Positions 26,190-33,900 of a stretch of DNA of 64,000 nucleotides are shown piece by piece. Where the stretch lies: positions 2,076,217 through 2,140,216 of the forward strand of contig NZ_PIPL01000001.1 of the NCBI RefSeq assembly GCF_003987145.1, written 5' to 3'. Every line of letters begins with the position of its first letter. Positions within the stretch are counted from its first letter, which is position 1. Source of the stretch: Aliidiomarina minuta. Its GTDB lineage: Bacteria > Pseudomonadota > Gammaproteobacteria > Enterobacterales > Alteromonadaceae. Below the pieces are notes generated by a model. That model worked only from the letters and a program-made list of their open reading frames with translations, searched no databases and had not been told where the DNA came from. The position numbers and the translations under genes were made by a program.

Positions 26190-26227
26190 ATAACACAGGT
26201 TTTACAATCTTCCAGTATTTACATCAT

Positions 26228-28756
26228 TCAGAACTGGTAAGTTGCAGAACCACATCCAGCTTGTGAGCCTTCAGGACACACTTCGTAGTGAACGTCATCT
26301 TGATCCGTCTCAAAACGGTCACGATAGCGTTCCATACCACTTACGGTTTCAACAAACTCACCGTCACGGTAAATGTCTACGGCACCTTCTGCGCCAGACC
26401 AGCGGAGCTGGACTATAGCAGAGCCTGTGCGCAGCTTGACGCCACTCAGAACGCTGACATCAATGTCCGATAAGGCAATAGTCACACTCTTAGTGACTGA
26501 ATCACTGAGTTCTTCTTCATCAGTTACTGTAAGTGTTACTGAGTACGTACCTTCTTCAGCATAAGTATGCTGTGGGTTCTGGTTGGTAGAGCTTGCGCCG
26601 TCACCGAAGTCCCACTCGTAGCTCATGATGTCGCTGTCAGCTTCACTTTCGTCGGTAAAGTTAACGGTCATGCCGTCGACTGAGTAGCTGAAGTCAGCTG
26701 CAGGAGGTCCTGGTACGCCATCGTCCTCAGTCGCAACGCTTAACACTAAGCCCCAGCTGTTAAGGGTTCCTGTGTCAAAAGCAGCGTTATCTGAAACGTG
26801 AAGCGTCCAGTCACCTGTCATGGACTCTCCGTTGAAGGTGCCCACATTCCAGGTTTCGATTAGATCGTCAGCGCTTCCACCAGCCCGATCATGCAGAACA
26901 TGTTCGGTACCTTCAGGAGAAGTAAGAGTAACGATTAAATCGCCAATCCAGGTATGCGTAATATTAACACTGACTTCAGTGCCAAATACCGTACCTTCGT
27001 CAGAGACGCTGATAATGCTGCTGATACCTTCCGGATCGGCATCCGGGATATCAATTGGCGTGTTGTTTTCGAACGGAATGTCTACAATGCCTTGCGGGAA
27101 TACATGCAGAGCGCCTTGAGCTTCACCGGTTAATTCTCCGGTTTCTGCGTCAGTGCCACTGATCACTACGCTGTACTCGCCCCAGGCAGTATTGGCTTCT
27201 GTATATACAGTTACCGTTACTTCATCACCTGGTTCAGCAGTCGTTGATGACAGTTCCACATCGAGTTCCGGAGAAACAGAAGCCGTTAACTCAACTTCAC
27301 CGCTCCAGTCAGCCAGACTACCGACTTCAAGGCTGTACTCGGCATAGGATCCTGCTTCGATTTCCTGTGCCATCGGCGACAGACTTAAGCGGAAACCCGG
27401 ATCCGGATCGGCGTCAATGAGTGCCTGATAGGCATTCAGACGGTTACCAGATACTGTACGGCCAGCCAGAGCAGACAGCGGGTCACCGGAGTCCATCATG
27501 ATCTGTTTTACCTCGGTAATGCTCAGCTGAGGGCTGATTGACCAGATAAGACCGGCCACACCTGCAACATGAGGACTTGCCATAGAAGTACCGGAAGCCG
27601 TTGCATAACCTTCATTCAGGTAAGTTGATAGTATCTGAGTGCCTGGAGCACCTAAATCTACGCTTTCTAAGCCGTAAGTTGAAGTGCCCGACATGGCGTC
27701 GGTACGCGTAGTATTTGCAACCGCGACAATACCGTCCAGGTCATAAGAAGCCGGATAGCTAGGGATTACGTCGGAGTCGGTGCCGTCATTACCGGATGCT
27801 GCGACAAACATAATGCCCGCATCAATACCATCGGAGATAGCCATTTCCAGAGCTTCTGAATAGGCACCGCCACCCCAGGAATTGTTCGAAGCGACTATGT
27901 TTACACCATGGTTTAGTTTCAGGTTGGTGAAGTAGTCGACACATTCAATAGCGCCGGCAGTAGAACCGAATCCGTCAGCGTCCAAAAACTGACAGGCGAC
28001 CATTTGCACATTCCAGTTCACGCCGACAACGCCCAGCTCATTATTGCCAACAGCGCCGATCGTGCCAGCTACGTGCGTACCATGACCATTTCCGTCCATG
28101 GGGTCGCCATAACCAGTAATCGCTGAGTAACCGTAACAGTCGTCAATGACCCCTGTACCTGAATCATCAACACCACTGTCGCAGATCTCATTAGGGTTGA
28201 GCCACATATTGGCAGCCAGATCCGGGTGTGTGTAGTCAACACCGGTATCAATAACGCCGATAACGATGTCCTGACTGCCGGTTGTGATGTCCCATGCAGG
28301 AACTGCACTGATATCAGCGCCTGCCGTTCCGCCCTGCTGACCTGTGTTTTGTAATGCCCACATGTCTCCGAAAGCCGGATCATTAGGAATGCTCAGCGGG
28401 TTAAACTCGGTATGCGTATTGTTAATCGAAATAATATAGTTTGGCTCAGCAACCTGAACTAAAGGATGTTGAGACAAACGTTTCATTACCCGATCCCGGT
28501 GTTGCGCATTGGCAACCCGAATTTTGTTGATGCGGCCGTTGGCTACATTTCGTAAGGAAAGATCGCGGCCGAGCGCATCAGTTTCACGCATCATACCGCC
28601 AACGCCCCGAATGGTTTCAAGACGTTCTTCCTTTGATATCTGGTCTTTAAAGACCACGAGCAGGGAGTCGTCCTCAGCCTGCTTGTTCGCTGCCATAGCA
28701 GAGCCCGCAAATAGGGCTAATGAAATGCCAACGACTAATGTCTTTTTATTAGTCAT
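26228..28756 (-). CDS. secreted subtilisin-like S8 serine protease with P and PKD domains
   Basis: 842 residues. Signal peptide (about 1-22), an inhibitor-I9-like propeptide (about 32-110), then the S8 catalytic domain with Asp170 (VIDTGVD), His225 (GNGHGTHVAG), oxyanion Asn323 (ASGNDG) and Ser391 (GTSMASPH). A beta-rich linker follows, then a proprotein-convertase P domain (about 560-675, with HTWIGDLIVTLTSPEGT) and a PKD domain (about 687-760, with YEWDFGDG). The C-terminal 80 residues form a further small domain. It is probably an extracellular degradative enzyme. It is divergent from the curli operon, sharing a 327-nt gap. Confidence 0.93.
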   Translation of the reverse strand: MTNKKTLVVGISLALFAGSAMAANKQAEDDSLLVVFKDQISKEERLETIRGVGGMMRETDALGRDLSLRNVANGRINKIRVANAQHRDRVMKRLSQHPLVQVAEPNYIISINNTHTEFNPLSIPNDPAFGDMWALQNTGQQGGTAGADISAVPAWDITTGSQDIVIGVIDTGVDYTHPDLAANMWLNPNEICDSGVDDSGTGVIDDCYGYSAITGYGDPMDGNGHGTHVAGTIGAVGNNELGVVGVNWNVQMVACQFLDADGFGSTAGAIECVDYFTNLKLNHGVNIVASNNSWGGGAYSEALEMAISDGIDAGIMFVAASGNDGTDSDVIPSYPASYDLDGIVAVANTTRTDAMSGTSTYGLESVDLGAPGTQILSTYLNEGYATASGTSMASPHVAGVAGLIWSISPQLSITEVKQIMMDSGDPLSALAGRTVSGNRLNAYQALIDADPDPGFRLSLSPMAQEIEAGSYAEYSLEVGSLADWSGEVELTASVSPELDVELSSTTAEPGDEVTVTVYTEANTAWGEYSVVISGTDAETGELTGEAQGALHVFPQGIVDIPFENNTPIDIPDADPEGISSIISVSDEGTVFGTEVSVNITHTWIGDLIVTLTSPEGTEHVLHDRAGGSADDLIETWNVGTFNGESMTGDWTLHVSDNAAFDTGTLNSWGLVLSVATEDDGVPGPPAADFSYSVDGMTVNFTDESEADSDIMSYEWDFGDGASSTNQNPQHTYAEEGTYSVTLTVTDEEELSDSVTKSVTIALSDIDVSVLSGVKLRTGSAIVQLRWSGAEGAVDIYRDGEFVETVSGMERYRDRFETDQDDVHYEVCPEGSQAGCGSATYQF

Positions 28757-29083
28757 TTTGCTTCCTCAAATATTAAGTTTTGGTTGTTGTAGTGCCAGGA
28801 AATGTAAAGCACCTAAAAAGAAGTAGCACAAATCTGGGGTTTAAAAATAAAGAAGCAGGTAAAGACTGGGGTTTTCCTCAAATTAGGAAGAAGGTACTAG
28901 CCCTTGGTGACTAGCAAATTTTTAACAATCTCTATAACTATTTGTATTTATTGAGGTCTTATGGTTTTGACGTCGATTTTCGAGGCTAAAAAATAGCCCG
29001 ATAATACGATTGTTAAGTAATTGTCAGCGGTTAGTCTTAGTCACGTATTTTCGAATCAATTCGATAGTAAGGAAGTTAGCACC
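28757..29083. other. intergenic region between S8 protease and curli operon
   Basis: An AT-rich 327-nt gap that must hold both divergent promoters. A perfect inverted repeat GGCTA-AAAAA-TAGCC lies at 28984-28998, and TTGACG occurs at 28967-28972 without a well-spaced -10. No clean CsgD or sigma-54 site was recognised. The inverted repeat is a candidate regulator site for the curli operon. Confidence 0.45.
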
Positions 29084-29515
29084 GTGGCTATTTTTATAAG
29101 AACAATAATCGCGCTCACGTTCTCGTTATTTATGACAGCGACACACGCAAGTGATTCGTTGCCATTGCATTTGGCGAGTCTGCTTGAGCGTAACTCCATG
29201 GGGAGTATGACTGGTATCAGTGGTAATGCTGCCGAACTTCATCAGCTTGGTGATTATAACCATGCAATGGTGGAGCAATGGGGCGAACAAAATTACTTAT
29301 ATCTGATGCAAGACGGATTCGGGAATCAGTTCAATCTTCTCCAACAGGGGTTTGGTAATCAGGCTCATTTAGAACAGGTAGGAAATTATAACTCCGCGGA
29401 TGTTATCCAGTCGGGTAACAGCAATGCTGTGTTTCTGCAGCAACACGGACAGGATAATTTTATATCGGTTCAACAATTGGGCAATCAATCTCAAGTTTCT
29501 ATAACGCAGTATTAA
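29084..29515 (+). CDS. csgB: minor curlin (CsgB-like nucleator)
   Basis: 143 residues from the GTG at 29084, preceded by AAGGA at 29069-29073 and giving a clean signal peptide (cleavage near ATHASDS). A TTG at 29021 would bury the signal peptide. The mature part carries curlin-type repeats: GDYNHAMVEQWG, GFGNQFNLLQQG, GFGNQAHLEQVG, GNYNSADVIQSG, GNSNAVFLQQHG and GQDNFISVQQLG. It precedes the long curlin by 19 nt, as csgB precedes csgA in E. coli. The role as nucleator is inferred from size and position. Confidence 0.85.
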   Translation: MAIFIRTIIALTFSLFMTATHASDSLPLHLASLLERNSMGSMTGISGNAAELHQLGDYNHAMVEQWGEQNYLYLMQDGFGNQFNLLQQGFGNQAHLEQVGNYNSADVIQSGNSNAVFLQQHGQDNFISVQQLGNQSQVSITQY

Positions 29516-29534
29516 TACAATCAGGGAGACTTTT

Positions 29535-31133
29535 ATGTCTATCTTAAAAACCAAAAAAAATACCTTAGCAATTGCAGTAGCGCTAGCATTTTCTGGCAGT
29601 GCCTTTGCAGATAACCAGTCAGCAACCGTTGAACAGGTTGGTGATGAAAACGAAGCCTATGTTGAGCAAGGTGGTATAGATCATGCCGCTACCGCTTTAC
29701 AGTATGGCGATAGTAATGATGTCATTATTCTACAATCAGGAACGGGTCCTTTTTCAGGCAACGCTGCAGATTCTTTGCAGGATGGTCATGATAACAGTGC
29801 TGAAATCACTCAGGACGGTGACTGGCACATCGCTGAGTCTGAACAGGTTGGTGACGGTAACGTGACTACAATTACTCAGATGGATGACTGGCAGGAAGGT
29901 TTTGCTTACGTCTACGGTGACGACAACTTTGCGGCGCTGGATCAGTATGGCTTTTACAATATAGGCACTATCGAGATTGATGGTGATGGCAATGCCGCTT
30001 CTATTTATCAGGACGGTACTCAAAACTTTGCCGAAATTCTGTTATTTGGTGACGATAACGTGTCGGATGTTGTGCAGGAAGGTGATTTCAACGAAGCCAG
30101 CGCAGCGGCTTTCGGTAACGATAATGAGTTTTATCAGTCGCAGCAAGGTAGTGATAACTGGAGCCTGTTTGAAATAGAAGGTGACGGTAATACATTCCTG
30201 GGCGATACCACCGGCGACTTGAACGAGACAGGTGTACTATTTGGTGTAGGTAATGACAACTACGCTGACTTCTATCAGGTCGGTAACTCGAATGTCGCTG
30301 GCATCATAGGTCTGGATGGCGACAGCAATACTGTATTTACCATGCAGGACGGTGACGGCAACGTATTCATCGCTTATGACGTTGAAGGCAATGATAACTT
30401 TGTTGACGTGCTGCAGCGCGGAAATGACAACCTGTTCTTGTTAGACCCTCTGCAAGGCGATCAGAATGTAATTCTGGCTGACCAGCGTGGCGACCGTAAC
30501 TTAATTGACGGTCCTTCAGGCATGGTAGGTAATGAAAATGAGGTTGATGTCTACCAGCGCGGCGACGATAACCTGGCTGTTTTTGAAACCGAAGGTGACC
30601 GTCACAATGTTTCGGTACAGCAAATTGGTGACTGGAACGAAGCGGTAGGTGCTTCATACGGCTATAACAACGATGTTGAAGTAAGCAGCCGTGGCGATTA
30701 CAACTGGAATGCAGTAGCTGTTGATGGTGAGTATAACGACGTTGAAGCCTCTCAGTTTGGTGACGAGAATACCTCACTGGTTGAGTTTACTGGCGACGAC
30801 AACACTATCCGTGCAAATCAGGATGGCGACAGTAATGAACTTTACGTTTCTTCAGGTGCAAGCGTTGCCAGCAACAATACAATTGATGCTGATCAGCAAG
30901 GCGATATTAACTTAATCGACCTTATGGTCACTGGTAACCAGAACCTGGTTAGCTTGCTACAGGATGGTACGAACAACAGTATCGAAGCTGAAGTTGGTGG
31001 TAACGGTGGTTCAGTTGACATCTTCCAGCAAGGCGATTATAACAGCGTAATGGGTCAACAAATGAGTAACAATAGTATGATGAGTGTTACCCAGGTTGGC
31101 TACGGTAACTCCGCTACTGTAATCCAAAACTAA
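29535..31133 (+). CDS. csgA: very long acidic major curlin (CsgA-like fibre subunit)
   Basis: 532 residues, against about 150 for E. coli CsgA. Signal peptide ending near GSAFADNQ (residue 25). The rest is a continuous array of about forty short curlin strands of 10-13 residues with the pattern G-[DN]-x-N-x-[AV]-x-[ILVF]-x-Q-x-G (for example GDENEAYVEQGG, GDDNFAALDQYG, GDINLIDLMVTG), enough for roughly twenty beta-hairpin repeats. Aspartate is abundant and Lys/Arg rare, so the fibre would be strongly acidic. AGGGAGAC precedes the ATG. A strong terminator follows directly. Confidence 0.88.
   Translation: MSILKTKKNTLAIAVALAFSGSAFADNQSATVEQVGDENEAYVEQGGIDHAATALQYGDSNDVIILQSGTGPFSGNAADSLQDGHDNSAEITQDGDWHIAESEQVGDGNVTTITQMDDWQEGFAYVYGDDNFAALDQYGFYNIGTIEIDGDGNAASIYQDGTQNFAEILLFGDDNVSDVVQEGDFNEASAAAFGNDNEFYQSQQGSDNWSLFEIEGDGNTFLGDTTGDLNETGVLFGVGNDNYADFYQVGNSNVAGIIGLDGDSNTVFTMQDGDGNVFIAYDVEGNDNFVDVLQRGNDNLFLLDPLQGDQNVILADQRGDRNLIDGPSGMVGNENEVDVYQRGDDNLAVFETEGDRHNVSVQQIGDWNEAVGASYGYNNDVEVSSRGDYNWNAVAVDGEYNDVEASQFGDENTSLVEFTGDDNTIRANQDGDSNELYVSSGASVASNNTIDADQQGDINLIDLMVTGNQNLVSLLQDGTNNSIEAEVGGNGGSVDIFQQGDYNSVMGQQMSNNSMMSVTQVGYGNSATVIQN
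29610..31130 (+). repeat. degenerate tandem curlin repeats within the csgA-like gene
   Basis: Codons for G-D/N-x-N recur every 33-39 nt through the gene, for example GGTGAYRRYAAC-type stretches. The repeats are much more alike at protein than at DNA level, so the array is old rather than recently amplified. Some units are atypical (SNNTI, SNNSM, GNGGSV) near the C-terminus. Confidence 0.8.
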
Positions 31134-31141
31134 GTTAGGAC

Positions 31142-31166
31142 AGGCGGCTTCGGCCGCCTTTTTTTT
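31142..31166 (+). terminator. UUCG-loop intrinsic terminator directly abutting the csgE start codon
   Basis: AGGCGGC (31142-31148), loop TTCG, GCCGCCT (31153-31159), followed by an eight-base T-run ending at 31166. The csgE ATG begins at the next base, 31167. The C(UUCG)G loop is exceptionally stable. It should end most csgBA transcripts, leaving read-through for csgEFG. Confidence 0.9.
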
Positions 31167-31547
31167 ATGTTGAAAAAGTTAGCACTGATAATTCTATTTT
31201 TAGTAAGCCCTTCTTCTTATGCCACTGACATTGAGTTAGGTGGCATTGTTATTGACCGGACTATTACAAGATTTGGCAAAGACTTCTTTTTTTATTACAC
31301 AGGGTATTGGCGGGATATTCCCGCAACAGATGGCATTACCGTTGTTATTCATGAACAAGTATTTCCTCAGGCAGGAACCCGGCTATGGGTCGAAATGGAA
31401 CGCGAAGTAATTTATGAAACCTATTTTGGTCGCCGACAGAATGATGTGCGAAAGACCGCAGAGCGAGCAATTATACTGAGCGTCAATAAGGTCGCTGAAA
31501 TACAGGCGGAAGCCATGTTGGGTTCGCCCGTTAATAATAAACTATAA
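31167..31547 (+). CDS. csgE: CsgE curli assembly/transport factor
   Basis: 126 residues with a signal peptide (cleavage near SSYATDI). The mature protein has the CsgE pattern: GGIVIDRTITRFGKDFFF, then VIHEQVFPQAGTRLWVEMER, VIYETYFGRRQNDVRKTAERAI. CsgE caps the CsgG pore and delivers CsgA for secretion. The ATG directly follows the T-tract of a terminator and has no ribosome site; no alternative in-frame start exists upstream. Its mRNA therefore must come from read-through or an internal promoter. Confidence 0.9.
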   Translation: MLKKLALIILFLVSPSSYATDIELGGIVIDRTITRFGKDFFFYYTGYWRDIPATDGITVVIHEQVFPQAGTRLWVEMEREVIYETYFGRRQNDVRKTAERAIILSVNKVAEIQAEAMLGSPVNNKL

Positions 31548-31558
31548 AAGGCAGCGCA

Positions 31559-31948
31559 ATGAAAAAAACAATGATTACCGCAGGTTTGTTATTTCTATCG
31601 AGTCAGGCGGCAGCCACACAGCTAGTATACGAACCTGTTAACCCCAGTTTTGGGGGTAACGCAATGAATGGCAGTTACCTATTGCAGAAAGCACAAAGTC
31701 AGAATGACCATTCCCCGGCGGCCAGTCAACGCTCTTTCGTGCAGCGCTTTCAGGAGCAGCTGGAGCGCAATATTATCAACAGCCTGACACGACGCATTGC
31801 TGATGGCGATCTTGTGGAAGGTACTTATGATACAGGTGAATATACGGTAGAGGTTATGGGTCAGGGCGATGGTAGTGTACTGGTGCATATTATCAATAAT
31901 GAAACTGGTGAAGTTACTATCATTACTATGCCTGGCTTCGGGGGTTAA
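31559..31948 (+). CDS. csgF: CsgF curli assembly factor
   Basis: 129 residues with a signal peptide (cleavage near AAATQLVYE). The mature N-terminus TQLVYEPVNPSFGGNAMNGS is the conserved segment that plugs into the CsgG pore in E. coli. A helix (SFVQRFQEQLERNIINSLTRRI) and a beta C-terminus ending GEVTIITMPGFGG follow. It lies 11 nt after csgE, with AAGGCAGCGC before the ATG, and 1 nt before csgG. CsgF couples secretion to surface nucleation. Confidence 0.93.
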   Translation: MKKTMITAGLLFLSSQAAATQLVYEPVNPSFGGNAMNGSYLLQKAQSQNDHSPAASQRSFVQRFQEQLERNIINSLTRRIADGDLVEGTYDTGEYTVEVMGQGDGSVLVHIINNETGEVTIITMPGFGG

Positions 31949-31949
31949 T

Positions 31950-32711
31950 ATGAAGTATATCGCATTGATCACCCTGACTACGGTGATGTTGTCAGGCTGT
32001 TCGCTTTTCCCGAAGCCTGAGAATTATAATATTGAACCGGCTGAAATTGATCAGCGCAGTCCTGTTATGCAATATCTGCATGAATCCCCGGGTCCTTCAA
32101 CGCCTATACCGGTTACGGTTTATGCTTTTCGCGATCAGACTGGACAATATAAGCCGCAGGCCAATGTTTCCAGCTTTTCTACCGCGGTAACTCAAGGCGG
32201 CACTTCGATGATGATCCAGTTACTTCTGGATTCGGGCTGGTTTGCTCCATTGGAGCGAGAGAATCTGCAGAATCTGCTTACTGAACGTCAAATTCACGGG
32301 TCGGCAAAGAAAGACCAAGAGTTACCTCCGTTACGCGAAGCACGTTTACTCTTTGAAGGCGGTATTATTAGTTACGATACTAATGTGACCACTGGTGGTA
32401 TTGGCGCTGAGTATTTTGGCATTGGCGCTTCTGAGATGTATCGGGAAGATCAGGTGTCTGTTTATATGCGGGTCGTGGATGTACATACGGGACAGGTATT
32501 ATTATCTGTATCGTCAACTAAAAAAGTGTTTTCAGTAGAGCTCAGAGCAGGGCTTTTCCGTTACGTATCACTTAATCGTTTAGCTGAGGCAGAAGGTGGC
32601 TTTACTATGAACGAGCCAGTACAGAACTCGGTACAACGAGCGATGGAAACAGCTTTGGTTGAGCTTATTGAGCGTGGTCAGGAGCGAGGTTTCTGGCGCG
32701 CGGCTGGTTGA
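31950..32711 (+). CDS. csgG: CsgG curli secretion lipoprotein pore
   Basis: 253 residues from the ATG at 31950, one base after the csgF stop, with GGGGG in front; a longer upstream frame is an overlap artefact. The lipobox LSGC sets Cys at residue 17. Conserved CsgG text: PIPVTVYAFRDQTGQYKP, SSFSTAVTQGG, LLDSGWFAPLERENLQNLLTERQI, GGIISYDTNVTTGG, VYMRVVDVHTGQVL and KKVFSVELRAGLFRYVS. It is somewhat shorter than E. coli CsgG (277). It forms the nonameric outer-membrane channel for curlins. Confidence 0.95.
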   Translation: MKYIALITLTTVMLSGCSLFPKPENYNIEPAEIDQRSPVMQYLHESPGPSTPIPVTVYAFRDQTGQYKPQANVSSFSTAVTQGGTSMMIQLLLDSGWFAPLERENLQNLLTERQIHGSAKKDQELPPLREARLLFEGGIISYDTNVTTGGIGAEYFGIGASEMYREDQVSVYMRVVDVHTGQVLLSVSSTKKVFSVELRAGLFRYVSLNRLAEAEGGFTMNEPVQNSVQRAMETALVELIERGQERGFWRAAG

Positions 32712-32730
32712 GAATAAGGACCAGGCGGGT

Positions 32731-32762
32731 AAAAAAGCTGTGTAGCAATACACAGCTTTTTT
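32731..32762. terminator. bidirectional terminator between csgG and the CsgD-like gene
   Basis: AAAAAAGCTGTGT (32731-32743), a 6-nt loop and ACACAGCTTTTTT (32750-32762). It serves csgG on the plus strand and overlaps the 3' end of the convergent regulator gene. Confidence 0.92.
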
Positions 32763-33438
32763 AGTTTTTGAAATTAAAGTCTGGGTGGTAGTTCACAATA
32801 TTGGATTGCTGAGACCAGCGTAATAGTTCTACCCGATTTCTGGCCTGAGTTTTGCGGAAAATTGAAGATAAGTGAGTTTTTACCGTATGAGCACTGATAT
32901 TTAGCTGGTATGCCACTTCTTTATTACGTGCTCCTTGAGCTACCAGTTTAACAATATTAAGTTCTTGCTTAGTGAGCGAAGTTTGTGGGAAAGCACTGTC
33001 GCTATTATTAGTTTGTTCAAGCCTTCTTGTTAACATTTCGTTAACCAGCTCTGAAAGCAGCCAGCGTGGATAATAAAGTTCACCACTACTTAATACTTTA
33101 AAGGCTGTCAGCGTTTTATCCAGCTGGTCATCATGATAAATGATGCCACGAATGCCCAGATCCAGCGCATTTTGGGGATCGATGGCATCGCGCTCGGCAT
33201 CATATACAAAAATTGCAAAGCGTTGAGCTATCAGATGAATTTCGTTGGCGACATGATTGTGGCTGAGTTGCTTTCCGGCCATTGAGTAGGCTACTAAAGT
33301 GTTTTCATGTGGCTCTATTTTAAACAGCTCACTTTTTTCCCTAATCTCTGTTTCTATCTCAATTGAGTTTGCCAATAGTGAAATGTTAGTTGGCTTACAG
33401 CTACTTGATACGATTATAAATTTATTATACTTGGACAT
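32761..33438 (-). CDS. csgD: CsgD-like LuxR-family transcriptional regulator
   Basis: 225 residues. The C-terminal LuxR HTH reads LTKQELNIVKLVAQGARNKEVAYQLNISAHTVKTHLSSIFRKT (about 158-200). The N-terminal domain is receiver-like in size but lacks an acidic phosphorylation pocket, as in CsgD. It follows the curli operon convergently, whereas E. coli csgD is divergent upstream of csgB. It is the best local candidate for the curli activator, though this is inferred from location and architecture. Confidence 0.8.
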   Translation of the reverse strand: MSKYNKFIIVSSSCKPTNISLLANSIEIETEIREKSELFKIEPHENTLVAYSMAGKQLSHNHVANEIHLIAQRFAIFVYDAERDAIDPQNALDLGIRGIIYHDDQLDKTLTAFKVLSSGELYYPRWLLSELVNEMLTRRLEQTNNSDSAFPQTSLTKQELNIVKLVAQGARNKEVAYQLNISAHTVKTHLSSIFRKTQARNRVELLRWSQQSNIVNYHPDFNFKN

Positions 33439-33536
33439 AACATCCCTCGATAGCTAACTAAACATGGATGAATTTCACCCTATATCTTTAACCTGATGTT
33501 AACACTCTGTCCGTTTAAGAACCACAGTTATAAGCA

Positions 33537-33562
33537 TAAAAAAAGCCCCATTTACGGGGCTT
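33537..33562 (-). terminator. intrinsic terminator of the Lpp-like gene
   Basis: On the minus strand AAGCCCC and GGGGCTT (33556-33562 and 33543-33549) form a stem with a 6-nt loop, followed by a T-run. It lies just beyond the lipoprotein gene. Confidence 0.88.
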
Positions 33563-33580
33563 CCACGGAATTCCTGGGAG

Positions 33581-33850
33581 CTAAGTTTTGCTGCCCTGCA
33601 TGCGTTCTTCCATACGCTGCATGCGTCTTTCTAATTCCTCTGCCCGATCCTCAGCCTGCTCTGCACGCTGACGTAGCTCTTCGACCTGACGTTCACAGTT
33701 CTCAGCGCTTTCAGCGGCCCGTTCTGCTGAGCGTAAATCAGCACGTAGCTGAGAAATTTCATCTTGCTGAGTTTGAGAGGCACAGCCTGTCATTAGCCCC
33801 AGCGTTAACAGTCCCAGTATTAAACCTGATTTAATATTCACACGTTTCAT
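33581..33850 (-). CDS. Lpp-like coiled-coil outer-membrane lipoprotein
   Basis: 89 residues. Signal peptide with lipobox LMTGC (lipidated Cys23), then a heptad-like coiled coil (about 30-85) rich in Arg, Glu and Ala. This is the architecture of Braun's lipoprotein Lpp/OprI. The end differs: the last residues are GSKT, so the terminal lysine used for covalent linkage to peptidoglycan in Lpp is the penultimate residue here. It lies 50 nt from an L,D-transpeptidase gene on the same strand. A high, constitutive transcript is expected from the strong terminator. Confidence 0.8.
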   Translation of the reverse strand: MKRVNIKSGLILGLLTLGLMTGCASQTQQDEISQLRADLRSAERAAESAENCERQVEELRQRAEQAEDRAEELERRMQRMEERMQGSKT

Positions 33851-33900
33851 ATTATTCCCCTTATGGCATGAAATTATATTGTAATTATTTATTGAACACC

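Noticed and set aside
29610..31130. Could the regular repeats be a CRISPR array or minisatellite?
   Set aside because: The repeats are in-frame codons for curlin strands, have no fixed direct repeat at DNA level and no spacer structure.
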